Source: Parcubacteria group bacterium GW2011_GWB1_44_7
Lineage (GTDB): Bacteria; Patescibacteria; Paceibacteria; UBA9973; DSPV01
Length of the DNA: 30,301 bases
Assembly (NCBI GenBank): GCA_000999175.1
Contig: LCJJ01000005.1
Coordinates: 1-30,301, forward strand
Direction of reading: 5' to 3'
Shown here: positions 1-6,697 of the stretch, in pieces
How positions within the stretch are numbered: position 1 is the first letter of the stretch
Layout of the letters: each line of letters begins with the position of its first letter
Made by a program: the position numbers and the translations under genes
The notes under the pieces: generated by a model
Told to the model about the DNA's origin: nothing
The model's database searches: none
What the model saw: only the letters and a program-made list of their open reading frames with translations

Positions 1-1
1 C

Positions 2-148
2 CCTATTCTCAACAATCACCCGCTCCACGGCGAGTGGGCGGGCCACCGCAGTATAAATATTACCGGCGACTTGCGGGCGATTTTCAAAATTGAAGAGACC
101 GTGGTAATTTTTGTTACCATTGATACTCACACTAATCTTTATGATTGA
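2..148 (+). CDS. RelE/YafQ-family toxin, C-terminal end (partial)
   Basis: The window opens inside this gene; only the last 48 residues are present. They read ...NNHPLHGEWAGHRS, then INITGDLRAIFKIEE, and end in DTHTNLYD. This follows the family pattern HxLxG...G..SI.I.GDxRxIFKI...(T/S)HxxLY of RelE/ParE-superfamily mRNA interferases, which cut ribosome-bound mRNA and are held by a cognate antitoxin. The antitoxin would normally lie just upstream, outside the window. The stop TGA at 146-148 overlaps the ATG (141) of the Mur ligase, so the two are probably cotranscribed or at least closely packed. The family call is good; the toxin subtype and whether the gene is intact upstream cannot be seen. 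Confidence 0.75.
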   Translation, partial: PILNNHPLHGEWAGHRSINITGDLRAIFKIEETVVIFVTIDTHTNLYD

Positions 149-1406
149 AAAAATTTTTTATATTGGGAAAAAAATTATCCCATCAGGAATGTTTCATCGA
201 GCGCAACCGCTCTACCATTTTTTACTGGCGCTAATTGGAGCTTATATCTATCGCTTCCCCGCCCGCCAAATTAAAGTGGTTGGCGTAACGGGCACCAAGG
301 GTAAAAGTTCAGTTTGCGAATTGGTGAATGTGATTTTGGAGGAAGCCGGCGAACAAACCGCGCTCGCCTCAACTATTCGTTTCAAAATCGGCGAACGAAC
401 GGAGCGAAATCTTTTCAAAATGACTATGCCCGGTAGATTTTTCATCCAAAAATTTCTTCGGCAGGCTGTTCGCGCGAAATGCGACTGGGCGATTTTGGAA
501 ATAACCAGCGAGGGCGCCAAACAATTCCGCCACAAATTCATTGCTCTGGACGCCCTGATTTTCACCAACCTCGCGCCAGAGCATATTGAATCGCACGGTT
601 CTTATGAAAAATACCGCGACGCCAAACTCTCCATCGCCCGCGCTTTGGAAAAATCGCCCAAGTTGAATAAAACAATTATTGCCAATGCTGACGACAAGGA
701 AGGCGAGAAATTTCTAGCGGTGAATGTGCAAAATAAAATTCCCTACCGACTGGCAGACGCAAAACTTTACAGCTTAAAATCAGACGGTCTGGAAATGATG
801 TTTGGCGGCGAGAAAATAACTTCGCGTTTGCGCGGAATTTTTAATATTTATAATATTCTCGCCGCCGCTAATTTCGGCAAAATTTTAGGTATCTCCACTT
901 TAGCGATTAAACGGGCGGTGGAAAAAGTGGCCGAAATCAAAGGCCGAGCGCAGATTATAAAAGTCAGCGGCTTTGAAGTGGTGGTGGACTATGCTCACAC
1001 ATCCGACTCGTTGCGCGCGATTTACGAAGCGTTTCCGAACAAAAGAAAAATTTGTGTGCTCGGAAACACCGGTGGCGGACGGGACAAATGGAAACGGCCC
1101 GAAATGGGCAAAATCGCCGACCAGTATTGTGACAAAATTATTCTCACCAACGAAGACCCTTACGACGAAGACCCCAGTGCGATTCTTTCAGATATGGAAA
1201 AGGGATTTTCCAAAAACAAACCGGAAATAATTTTGGACCGACGGGAAGCAATTAAGCGCGCGCTTCAAATCGCATGGACAGACAAACCCGAAAAACAAAA
1301 CGACCCATTCATTATGGGACCAAATGGAAGTAAAATTCCGTGGAGCGATGAGGAAGTGGTAAAAGAAGAACTCTCGCGTTTTTACCAGAAATCACACCGA
1401 AAATGA
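141..1406 (+). CDS. Mur ligase family protein (MurE-like), lacking N-terminal domain
   Basis: ATP-dependent amide-bond ligase of the Mur family, 421 aa from ATG 141. A TTG at 111 in the same frame would add 10 hydrophobic residues inside the toxin gene, so I prefer the ATG. The P-loop GTKGKSS is at residues 51-57, followed by the central ATPase domain (TNLAPEHIESHGS; YRDAKLS carries the lysine that is usually carbamylated) and the C-terminal domain (VDYAHTSDSL, GNTGGGRDKWKRPEMG). The order and spacing fit MurE (UDP-MurNAc-dipeptide:third amino acid ligase). Two departures: the P-loop normally lies near residue 110, so the UDP-sugar-binding domain 1 is largely missing; and where MurE has DNPR (diaminopimelate) this protein has NEDPYDEDP. 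The amino acid added, and whether the substrate is a UDP-muramyl peptide, is therefore open. It overlaps the next gene by 4 bp (ATGA). Confidence 0.8.
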   Translation: MIEKIFYIGKKIIPSGMFHRAQPLYHFLLALIGAYIYRFPARQIKVVGVTGTKGKSSVCELVNVILEEAGEQTALASTIRFKIGERTERNLFKMTMPGRFFIQKFLRQAVRAKCDWAILEITSEGAKQFRHKFIALDALIFTNLAPEHIESHGSYEKYRDAKLSIARALEKSPKLNKTIIANADDKEGEKFLAVNVQNKIPYRLADAKLYSLKSDGLEMMFGGEKITSRLRGIFNIYNILAAANFGKILGISTLAIKRAVEKVAEIKGRAQIIKVSGFEVVVDYAHTSDSLRAIYEAFPNKRKICVLGNTGGGRDKWKRPEMGKIADQYCDKIILTNEDPYDEDPSAILSDMEKGFSKNKPEIILDRREAIKRALQIAWTDKPEKQNDPFIMGPNGSKIPWSDEEVVKEELSRFYQKSHRK

Positions 1407-2014
1407 TTTTGTATTTTGAACGTTCGGCGCAAAGCGCCGTAAAATTTCGTTTCGGGCACGGCCGATATGTTGACTTATGGCTATTGGTTCATGTCATATC
1501 GGGAATCTTGATTGGTATTGTCGGTTTGATTTTTAATTTACCGCTTTGGCAAATTTTGACTTTGTCCTTATTTCTTGGTTTCTTTTACGAAATATGGGAA
1601 TCTCTTACCCAAATCGTGGAAAATGTTAAAAATTCGCTCATTGATATTATCGGCATGGGAATGGGCACTTTCTTGTCGTATTTGTTTTTTGATTTTCATT
1701 TCACCTTTACGCAGCTGGCGTTGATATTTTTAGGTTTCGCGGCAATTAATTTGTTATTAACCTACATCGGCTGGCGCTCTTACCTAAAAAGACGGGTTCA
1801 TGTTAATAAAGCGTCGGCCGTCCACCTCCGGCAGTTAGATGGCAAAGTTAATCGTCCCAAACTTTTTCGAGACAATGTTTTTTTCTTCGGAACCGCTACG
1901 GCCATCTTGCCAATGCCGTTTTTATTTCACCTTGACCCAAAAACAGCCGTGGCTTGGTTTGTGTTGGTTTTTTTTGCGAGCGCTTATCTGATTTACAAAA
2001 AATCGAATTCCTAA
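1403..2014 (+). CDS. Integral membrane protein, unknown function
   Basis: A 203-aa protein with about five or six hydrophobic helices. A short polar N-terminus (FGHGRYVDLW) precedes helix 1 (VHVISGILIGIVGLIF). A second pair of helices carries FYEIWESLTQIVEN and then DIIGMGMGTFLSY; acidic and Asn residues followed by a Gly-rich helix are reminiscent of VanZ-like or YjdF-like small membrane proteins, but I cannot assign it. A basic loop (YLKRRVHVNK) lies before two C-terminal helices. Its ATG overlaps the Mur ligase stop, so it is translationally coupled and may act in the envelope. Function not recognised. Confidence 0.65.
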   Translation: MILYFERSAQSAVKFRFGHGRYVDLWLLVHVISGILIGIVGLIFNLPLWQILTLSLFLGFFYEIWESLTQIVENVKNSLIDIIGMGMGTFLSYLFFDFHFTFTQLALIFLGFAAINLLLTYIGWRSYLKRRVHVNKASAVHLRQLDGKVNRPKLFRDNVFFFGTATAILPMPFLFHLDPKTAVAWFVLVFFASAYLIYKKSNS

Positions 2015-2051
2015 ATTTTTCGTTTTGATTTTTTAATTTTAAATTTGAAAC

Positions 2052-2924
2052 ATGCCCGAACTTCCAGAGGTGCAAACCACGGTCAATGGCCTAAACCGTT
2101 ATGTGCGAGATCTGATTATTAAAGATGTTTGGACCGATTATTATTCAGAATTTCATGTCGGCAAGCCAAATATCAAGGACAAAAAATTTTTCAGGAAGTT
2201 TCGCGTGGCAGTAATTGGCAAGAAAATTTTGAGCGCCTCGCGACGCGGTAAAAATGTTTTGATTCATCTCTCCAGCGAGCAAACGATTCTTGTCCACATG
2301 AAATTAACCGGTTCGCTTTTGTATGGAACATACAAAAAAATTTCTAATGAAAACAAAAACAAATTTATTCACGTTATATTCAACCTATCAAATGAAAAAG
2401 ATTTGGCGTTATCCGATTTGCGTAAATTTGCCAAGGTAACGCTGGTGGACACGGATAAACTTGAAACTGATTCGGATTTGAAAAATCTGGGGCCGGAACC
2501 GTTGGAAAAAAAATTTACTTGGCAAAAATTTCAGGAACGATTGCTGAAAAAACCTAACGGTAAAATCAAGCAAGTCCTGATGGACCAGACCATTATCGCC
2601 GGCATCGGCAACATTTATTCCGATGAAATGCTTTGGCAAGCGGACGTTCACCCTCTCTCTCCTATCAAAAAAATCCCCGCCGTCAATCTCAAAAAAATGT
2701 CCGTGGCCATGAAAAAAATTCTTAAACGTTCGCTTAAAATCGGCGGCGATTCAGAATCAGATTATCGCAACATTCTGGGCGAGAAAGGCAACTTTCAAAA
2801 CGAAACCCAGGCTTACGGCCGCGAAGGCAAAAAATGCTCCAGAAAAAACTGCCGAGGAATAATCAAGCGAATAAAACTCGGCGGCCGAAGCGTTCATTTT
2901 TGCCCAGCTCATCAAAAAAATTGA
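2052..2924 (+). CDS. mutM: Formamidopyrimidine-DNA glycosylase (Fpg/MutM)
   Basis: Base-excision repair glycosylase/AP lyase that removes oxidised purines such as 8-oxoguanine. The protein begins MPELPEVQTTV: after Met removal Pro is the catalytic nucleophile, followed by the essential Glu. RRGKNVLIHL carries the conserved beta-hairpin lysine and HMKLTGSL the Met loop. The helix-two-turn-helix has the signature DQTIIAGIGNIYSDE. The C-terminal zinc finger is slightly unusual: Cys-x4-Cys (CSRKNC), the GGR(S) turn, then Cys-x2-His (CPAH), so a histidine probably replaces the last cysteine. At 290 aa it is near the usual 270-290. It starts 37 bp after the membrane gene, with an AT-rich spacer and no visible Shine-Dalgarno. 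Confidence 0.95.
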   Translation: MPELPEVQTTVNGLNRYVRDLIIKDVWTDYYSEFHVGKPNIKDKKFFRKFRVAVIGKKILSASRRGKNVLIHLSSEQTILVHMKLTGSLLYGTYKKISNENKNKFIHVIFNLSNEKDLALSDLRKFAKVTLVDTDKLETDSDLKNLGPEPLEKKFTWQKFQERLLKKPNGKIKQVLMDQTIIAGIGNIYSDEMLWQADVHPLSPIKKIPAVNLKKMSVAMKKILKRSLKIGGDSESDYRNILGEKGNFQNETQAYGREGKKCSRKNCRGIIKRIKLGGRSVHFCPAHQKN

Positions 2925-2974
2925 TTATTCGCAAATAACTTTACATTTTTCGATTTTAATTTTAAACTTTTCTT

Positions 2975-3964
2975 ATGTCCCCTAGAAACGCCACTTTGTT
3001 TTTCATTATTTTTGCCATTGTCGTTGGCGGCGGCATTTGGTTTTTTACCGGCGACAAAAATAATGCCGGCGATGATTTTGCCAAAAATTTGCCGCCGCCC
3101 GCCGCGCCGACCAATGATGTCGCTCAAAATATTCAGAACAAAAAAACCGGCAATTGGTTTTCCAAACTTTTTTCCATGCCATCTTTTGAAAATTTGGCGC
3201 CGAATTTCCTGCCATCTTTGCCTTCTCCGTCAAACCAAACGCCAACCGATGCCCAAACTCCCGAGATTTCACCGGAAATCAACGCTAATTTCTCTCCCCT
3301 CAAAGGTAAAATTTATTTAAACCGACCCTACAATTATGGTTACGGAACTAATCCGGCAAATTATGAATATGTAACCTTGCGCGCCGACAGCAACCTCAAA
3401 GAAAAAATTCGCCTAACCGGTTTGGTTCTCAAAAGCGCCGTTACCGGCGTTAAAGTTGAAATCGGGCAAGGTGTCTATTTATATTTTTCCGGCGTGATTA
3501 ATTCGGCCCAAGATATTTTTGTTGGACAAAGCGAAACCATCTACATTGTCACCGGTCGGTCACCTTTGGGTATTTCTTTCCGAACAAATAAATGTTTGGG
3601 TTATTTAGCGAAAAATCAAAATTTCAATCCCGCTTTATACGGCAATTGTCCGGCTATCCGCAATGAACCGCTGCCCAAAGCCCCCAACAATTTAAACGAT
3701 AGGTGTTTGGATTATATTGAAAATTATCCGCCCTGTACGACTTTCACCACCGGTAAATTGGAATTATCGCCGGAGTGCAACAATTTTCTGATTGAAAAAA
3801 CCAATTACAGCTATTGCGTTCAAAACCACAAAAACGACCTTGATTTTTACGTGGCCGATTGGCGGATTTACTTGTCGCGCGATGAAACGCTTTGGAAAAG
3901 CAAACGCGAGACTATTGAACTTTTAGACCAAAACGGCAAATTGATTGACTCGGTGTCGTATTAA
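2975..3964 (+). CDS. Membrane-anchored lamin-tail-domain-like surface protein
   Basis: A 329-aa protein. An uncleaved signal anchor (residues about 6-24, LFFIIFAIVVGGGIWFF) is followed by a Pro/Asn/Ala-rich linker to about residue 105, then a globular region. That region has features of the lamin-tail (LTD) beta-sandwich: NYEYVTLRAD, then LTGLVLKSAVTGVKVEIGQG, and the terminal strand pair ETIELLDQNGKLIDSVSY, which resembles the end of many bacterial LTDs. An insert with six cysteines (CLGY, CPAI, CLDY, CTTF, CNNF, YCVQ) lies in the middle and suggests disulphides outside the membrane. Probably exported and cell-surface. Its stop overlaps the stop of the convergent trmH-type gene by 4 bp. The fold is inferred from motifs only. 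Confidence 0.65.
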   Translation: MSPRNATLFFIIFAIVVGGGIWFFTGDKNNAGDDFAKNLPPPAAPTNDVAQNIQNKKTGNWFSKLFSMPSFENLAPNFLPSLPSPSNQTPTDAQTPEISPEINANFSPLKGKIYLNRPYNYGYGTNPANYEYVTLRADSNLKEKIRLTGLVLKSAVTGVKVEIGQGVYLYFSGVINSAQDIFVGQSETIYIVTGRSPLGISFRTNKCLGYLAKNQNFNPALYGNCPAIRNEPLPKAPNNLNDRCLDYIENYPPCTTFTTGKLELSPECNNFLIEKTNYSYCVQNHKNDLDFYVADWRIYLSRDETLWKSKRETIELLDQNGKLIDSVSY

Positions 3965-4458
3965 ATATCCAAAATCCTAAACAGCGCGATGCCGGCGGCG
4001 ACGCTGACATTGAGCGATTCTTTTTTGCCGCGCATCGGAATTTCGGCGAAAATATCGCAAAATTTCAAATGGGCCGGTGAAATACCAGAAACCTCGCCCC
4101 CGAAAACGAAAGCCACTTTCGTTTTCGGGGGCAATTTAATTTTTTTGTAATCAATCGCCTTTTTCTTTTGCTCCACGGCAATAATTTTAAAGCCGATTTT
4201 CTTCAATTCGCGAACAAAACCAGAAAAACCTTCCCTGCCCGCCGAAGAGGCGGGGCGCCATTCCCAAACCATTGTTTTTTCCGCTCCCAACGCCGTCTTA
4301 GCAATTTCTTTTCGAATCCGACCAAATCGGTCTATCGGACACGGTGTTGTTCCAACCAAAAAGATTTTCGCAACCCCAACCGCATCGGCCGTCCGAAAAA
4401 TCGCCCCGACATTGTGCGCGCTCCGGATGTTATCCAAAATTAAATATGCTATACTCAT
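3961..4458 (-). CDS. TrmH/SpoU-family RNA 2'-O-methyltransferase
   Basis: SPOUT-class, SAM-dependent RNA ribose methyltransferase of 165 aa. Motif 1 is NIRSAHNVGAIFRTAD (catalytic Asn and Arg), motif 2 is FVFGGEVSGIS, and motif 3 is IPMRGKKESLNVSVAAGIALF, which forms the SAM-binding trefoil knot. No extra N-terminal RNA-binding domain is present, so it is the minimal type; the RNA target (tRNA or 23S rRNA) cannot be told. An Arg-Pro-Ala-Ser-Ser-Ala-Gly-Arg-Glu-Gly stretch (about residues 67-76) is encoded by a GC-rich palindrome and looks like an inserted element (see 4234-4257). The start codon lies 6 bp from that of doxX on the other strand. Confidence 0.9.
   Translation of the reverse strand: MSIAYLILDNIRSAHNVGAIFRTADAVGVAKIFLVGTTPCPIDRFGRIRKEIAKTALGAEKTMVWEWRPASSAGREGFSGFVRELKKIGFKIIAVEQKKKAIDYKKIKLPPKTKVAFVFGGEVSGISPAHLKFCDIFAEIPMRGKKESLNVSVAAGIALFRILDI
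4234..4257. repeat. GC-rich mini-palindrome inside the trmH-type gene
   Basis: The + strand reads CCTGCCCGCC-GAAGA-GGCGGGGCG, a 6-bp stem (CCCGCC/GGCGGG) with a 5-base loop. It encodes a low-complexity R-P-A-S-S-A-G-R segment that sits in a surface-loop position of the methyltransferase. The opposite strand of the polA element at 8153-8179 aligns with it: both share CCTGCCCG, CCG and AGGCGGG. Seen directly; mobility is inferred. Confidence 0.6.
4447..4455 (+). promoter_or_regulatory. doxX promoter, extended -10
   Basis: TGCTATACT is an extended -10 (TGn plus TATACT) ending 9 bases before the doxX ATG at 4465. No good -35 is seen, and there is no Shine-Dalgarno. Transcription would start at or a few bases before the ATG. 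The site lies inside the first codons of the opposite-strand trmH-type gene. Confidence 0.5.
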
Positions 4459-4464
4459 AGCGTT

Positions 4465-4493
4465 ATGTTAAGCATTTTTCCTTTCCTTTTCAA
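4465..4493 (-). promoter_or_regulatory. trmH-type gene promoter, overlapping the doxX start
   Basis: On the minus strand TTGAAA (4493-4488), 17 bp, then TAACAT (4470-4465). The -10 ends 6 bases before the ATG at 4458, so the transcript is predicted to begin at the start codon. The -10 hexamer covers the doxX start codon. Confidence 0.55.
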
Positions 4494-4869
4494 CTTTTCA
4501 TTCTTCGGGCCAACGATTATCCGCGTGGCCGCCGCTTTGGTTTTCATCTTCGGCGGTTATCAAAAAACCTTCACTAAAAAAATTGAATGGTCTGCCCATT
4601 TTGAATCAGCGAGCATAAAATCCGCCGGGCAAATCATTTTGATTGTCGGTATTTTGGAACTCATCGCTGGCGGTTTTCTGTTGGTTGGATTTTTAACCCA
4701 AGCGGTAGCTTTGGTCTTGGCAATAATTTCCCTCGCTTACATTATTCTCAAAATCAAAAAACCTTCGGCTTTGCCCAACAAAGTCGGTTTTTATTTTTTG
4801 CTTTTGGCAATCAATCTCTCTCTTTTGCTCACCGGCCCCGGCGCCCTCGCTTTTGATTTGCCATTATAA
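4465..4869 (+). CDS. DoxX-family membrane protein
   Basis: A 134-aa protein with four predicted helices. The first half carries the DoxX-like pattern: TIIRVAAALVFIFGGYQKTF, in which Arg in helix 1 and GYQK follow the family's RI.lG..f...G..K form. Helix 2 is ILIVGILELIAGGFLLVGFLTQ, with the conserved Glu and Gly residues. DoxX proteins are small quinone-linked or redox-associated membrane proteins whose exact role is often unknown; nothing nearby narrows it. It diverges from the trmH-type gene with only 6 bp between start codons and has no Shine-Dalgarno. Family call fairly good, function unknown. Confidence 0.75.
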   Translation: MLSIFPFLFNFSFFGPTIIRVAAALVFIFGGYQKTFTKKIEWSAHFESASIKSAGQIILIVGILELIAGGFLLVGFLTQAVALVLAIISLAYIILKIKKPSALPNKVGFYFLLLAINLSLLLTGPGALAFDLPL

Positions 4870-4966
4870 AATCTCCCTTTGTAAAAGAGATTGACAAAAC
4901 TGGGGTATACAAAGGTTATACAAAGGTTAAACCTTTGGAAACCTAACTTTGGAAACCTTCGGTTTT
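4870..4966. repeat. Intergenic tandem and inverted repeats with weak terminator
   Basis: This 97-bp spacer lies between the ends of doxX (+) and the nuclease-like gene (-). At 4870-4892 a short hairpin (AATCTC...GAGATT) resembles a degraded left end of the large palindromic repeat found elsewhere in the window. TATACAAAGGT is repeated in tandem (4906-4916, 4917-4927), and CTTTGGAAACCT occurs at 4933-4944 and 4947-4958. AAAGGTT/AACCTTT forms a tight inverted pair. AAACC-TTC-GGTTTTTT (4953-4968) could end + strand transcription, weakly. Confidence 0.5.
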
Positions 4967-5836
4967 TTATAGTGTAGACTCGTAAGACTGCTTTATTAGA
5001 TTGAAAATATAATCGACATTGCCGTTGTGTTGAAATTTAACCATACCCCGATACCACCACTTGTTACTAGTTATATCTTTTACTAATTTTTTGTTATCAC
5101 TTTTATAACGAGGATCTCTTAAAAGAATTTGAACCCAAGTCGATCTAAATTCGAGGCGGGCAAAACTCTTGGTTGTTCGATAATAAATACCACTCTTGCC
5201 GAAATTCTCTGTTACGCCTGGCAACGAGATTATTTTTGAACGAAGCATGTTTGCTACTTTTCTCATTTCTGGCAAAGTGATTTTTAGGTGATATTCCAAG
5301 GTAATTTCTTGTGTTCCCTCTGTTCTCGTTCGTCTTTGGGTTAATTTTATGCCAGATGGAATATAAACATCCTCTATCTGTAACAAATCTGGCTTATAGT
5401 ATGTATAAGTTTTTAATTCTATATTTTTTTCTTGCTGAACGGCCCCTAGAATATATCGACTAAATCCTTGAGCAATCAAAATAATACGAGGTTGTTCCCA
5501 ATTTACTTTTACTTTTCCACCCAGTTTTTTATCAACCAACAAATCAAAGTGCTTTTTGCTTTTCATTAGCCAATTGAAATAGAAAAGTCCTTGGGCAAGA
5601 ATTTCCTCGTTTTCTTTCCATTTATATTCAATAATTACCGGGGAGTTATTTTCGTCAACGCCAAGAGTGTCAATCCTGCCGTCAGTCGTTTGATATTCTT
5701 TTTCCAAAAATCTCACACCCAAAATTTCCTCAAGATTCTCCGCGAAAAAATCTCTGAGTTCCGCCTCATTACCAAAACCCTCTTCTTTGACAGAAACTTG
5801 AATCGCTTTTGTTTTGTCTATTTTGAAAATTGGCAT
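4967..5836 (-). CDS. NucS/DUF91-like PD-(D/E)XK protein with C-terminal DUF5655-like domain
   Basis: A 289-aa protein of two parts. Residues about 1-140 resemble the DUF91/NucS type of restriction-endonuclease fold: GRIDTLGVDENN, then VIIEYKW, giving the active-site set Asp56, Glu70, Lys72 (D...ExK). The C-terminal half (about 180-289) resembles DUF5655: it has an adjacent Trp pair (NKWWYRG), an FGKSGIYYRTTKSFARLEF strand pattern, and a late HNGNVDYIFNLIKQSYE helix. Such proteins are often listed as predicted nucleases or transporters; a DNA repair or defence role is possible, but the target is unknown. It starts about 30 bp downstream of tRNA-Lys. TATAAA (5852-5847) lies 10 bases before the ATG. 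Confidence 0.7.
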   Translation of the reverse strand: MPIFKIDKTKAIQVSVKEEGFGNEAELRDFFAENLEEILGVRFLEKEYQTTDGRIDTLGVDENNSPVIIEYKWKENEEILAQGLFYFNWLMKSKKHFDLLVDKKLGGKVKVNWEQPRIILIAQGFSRYILGAVQQEKNIELKTYTYYKPDLLQIEDVYIPSGIKLTQRRTRTEGTQEITLEYHLKITLPEMRKVANMLRSKIISLPGVTENFGKSGIYYRTTKSFARLEFRSTWVQILLRDPRYKSDNKKLVKDITSNKWWYRGMVKFQHNGNVDYIFNLIKQSYESTL

Positions 5837-5867
5837 ACTTAAAAAATTTATATTGATAGATTACCAA

Positions 5868-5940
5868 TCCGCCCATCAGGGATCGAACCTGAGACCTTCT
5901 CCTTAAAAGGGAGCTGCTCTACCAGCTGAGCTATGGGCGG
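5868..5940 (-). tRNA. tRNA-Lys (anticodon UUU)
   Basis: A 73-base cloverleaf on the minus strand. The acceptor stem is CCGCCCA paired with TGGGCGG (7/7), the D arm is GCTC-AGCTGGTA-GAGC, and the anticodon loop is CTTTTAA with anticodon TTT. The T arm is TCAGG-TTCGATC-CCTGA (5/5) and the discriminator base is A. The base pair 27-43 is a G.A mismatch at the top of the anticodon stem. The 3' CCA is not encoded. Confidence 0.95.
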
Positions 5941-5948
5941 ATTATGAT

Positions 5949-5954
5949 TTTATA
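5949..5954 (-). promoter_or_regulatory. tRNA-Lys -10 box
   Basis: TATAAA on the minus strand, 8 bases before the mature tRNA 5' end and just after the holA stop. No clear -35, as one would fall inside holA. Confidence 0.35.
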
Positions 5955-5964
5955 ACACAAAAAC

Positions 5965-6678
5965 TTAAATCTCCAAAATCAGGCGTTCCAGCGCCATATC
6001 TAAATCGGGACCGGCGCGACGGGAGTTGTGATAAATGGCAACCATTTTTGATGATAAGTTTTTAAGCTCGGTGGCAGAATAATTTTTGGCAAAAACTCGT
6101 GATTTTTGAAAAACAAAAGGCTTAAAGCTGGTATCTTCAGCGGTTTTTGCCAAAATTGCCGCCAAAATCGCTTTCACTTGCCAAAACAAGACACCGTGAA
6201 TTTCTTCCGGCGCGAACCCTTGGGTAAGCGCTTTTTGATAAAGAATCCAAAGTCCCCTCTTGTCTCGCCGGCCCAATGTTTCTGTCAAAGAAAAAACATT
6301 AAATGGTTTTTCTTTTTTTAACATGATGGAAAACTGTTGAACTTTCTCGGCAAACTTTTCCAATTCTTTTAAATCAGTTTTGCCCAGCTCATCTTCAAGA
6401 AAAATGAAAATGTTTTCCGATTCAGCCAAATCTTTCAGCTTCCCTAACACAATTTCTTTGGCTTCCGCTGAACGAAAAACATTGTCGGCGAAAACGATAT
6501 ATTTTCTTTCAAAGAGCCCTTGCCCGCCACTCAACTCGTCTAATTTTCCGGCGCTGACCATTTCATCCTCCAACCGAAAAACCTCGGCGTTGGGTTTCCT
6601 TTTTTGTAAATCAGCAATCAGCTCCCGCGCTTTACCTCGCGTCTTTTCAAAATCAGAACCATATATCAAATAGAGCAT
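5965..6678 (-). CDS. holA: DNA polymerase III delta subunit (HolA), short form
   Basis: The clamp-loader subunit that opens the sliding clamp (DnaN, also in this window). At 237 aa it is roughly 100 residues shorter than the usual 330-340. The N-terminus MLYLIYGSDFEKTR matches the family's opening strand and helix (Y-L-x-Y-G-x-D). FADNVFRS and IFIFLEDELGKTDLKEL fit the next alpha/beta units, and the C-terminal helices end in DLDMALERLILEI, which matches the family ending (E.all..l.). It lies 19 bp after polA on the same strand, probably as the last gene of tsaE-polA-holA. Compact forms are expected in reduced genomes. No Shine-Dalgarno; the spacer is AT-rich. Confidence 0.8.
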   Translation of the reverse strand: MLYLIYGSDFEKTRGKARELIADLQKRKPNAEVFRLEDEMVSAGKLDELSGGQGLFERKYIVFADNVFRSAEAKEIVLGKLKDLAESENIFIFLEDELGKTDLKELEKFAEKVQQFSIMLKKEKPFNVFSLTETLGRRDKRGLWILYQKALTQGFAPEEIHGVLFWQVKAILAAILAKTAEDTSFKPFVFQKSRVFAKNYSATELKNLSSKMVAIYHNSRRAGPDLDMALERLILEI

Positions 6679-6697
6679 GGATTTTTAATTTTGAGTT

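Noticed and set aside
3961..3964. The 4-bp stop-stop overlap of the lamin-tail-like and trmH-type genes as a sign of a frameshift.
   Set aside because: Both proteins end at natural family-like C-termini; short convergent overlaps are ordinary in compact genomes.
4891..4922. TTGACA at 4891 as a promoter -35 toward the right.
   Set aside because: The nearest TATACA boxes are 9 or 20 bp away and no + strand gene follows; the adjacent gene is on the minus strand.
4906..4958. Tandem 11-bp and 12-bp repeats near 4900 as a possible CRISPR or iteron array.
   Set aside because: Only two copies of each unit, with no regular spacers and no cas or rep gene nearby.
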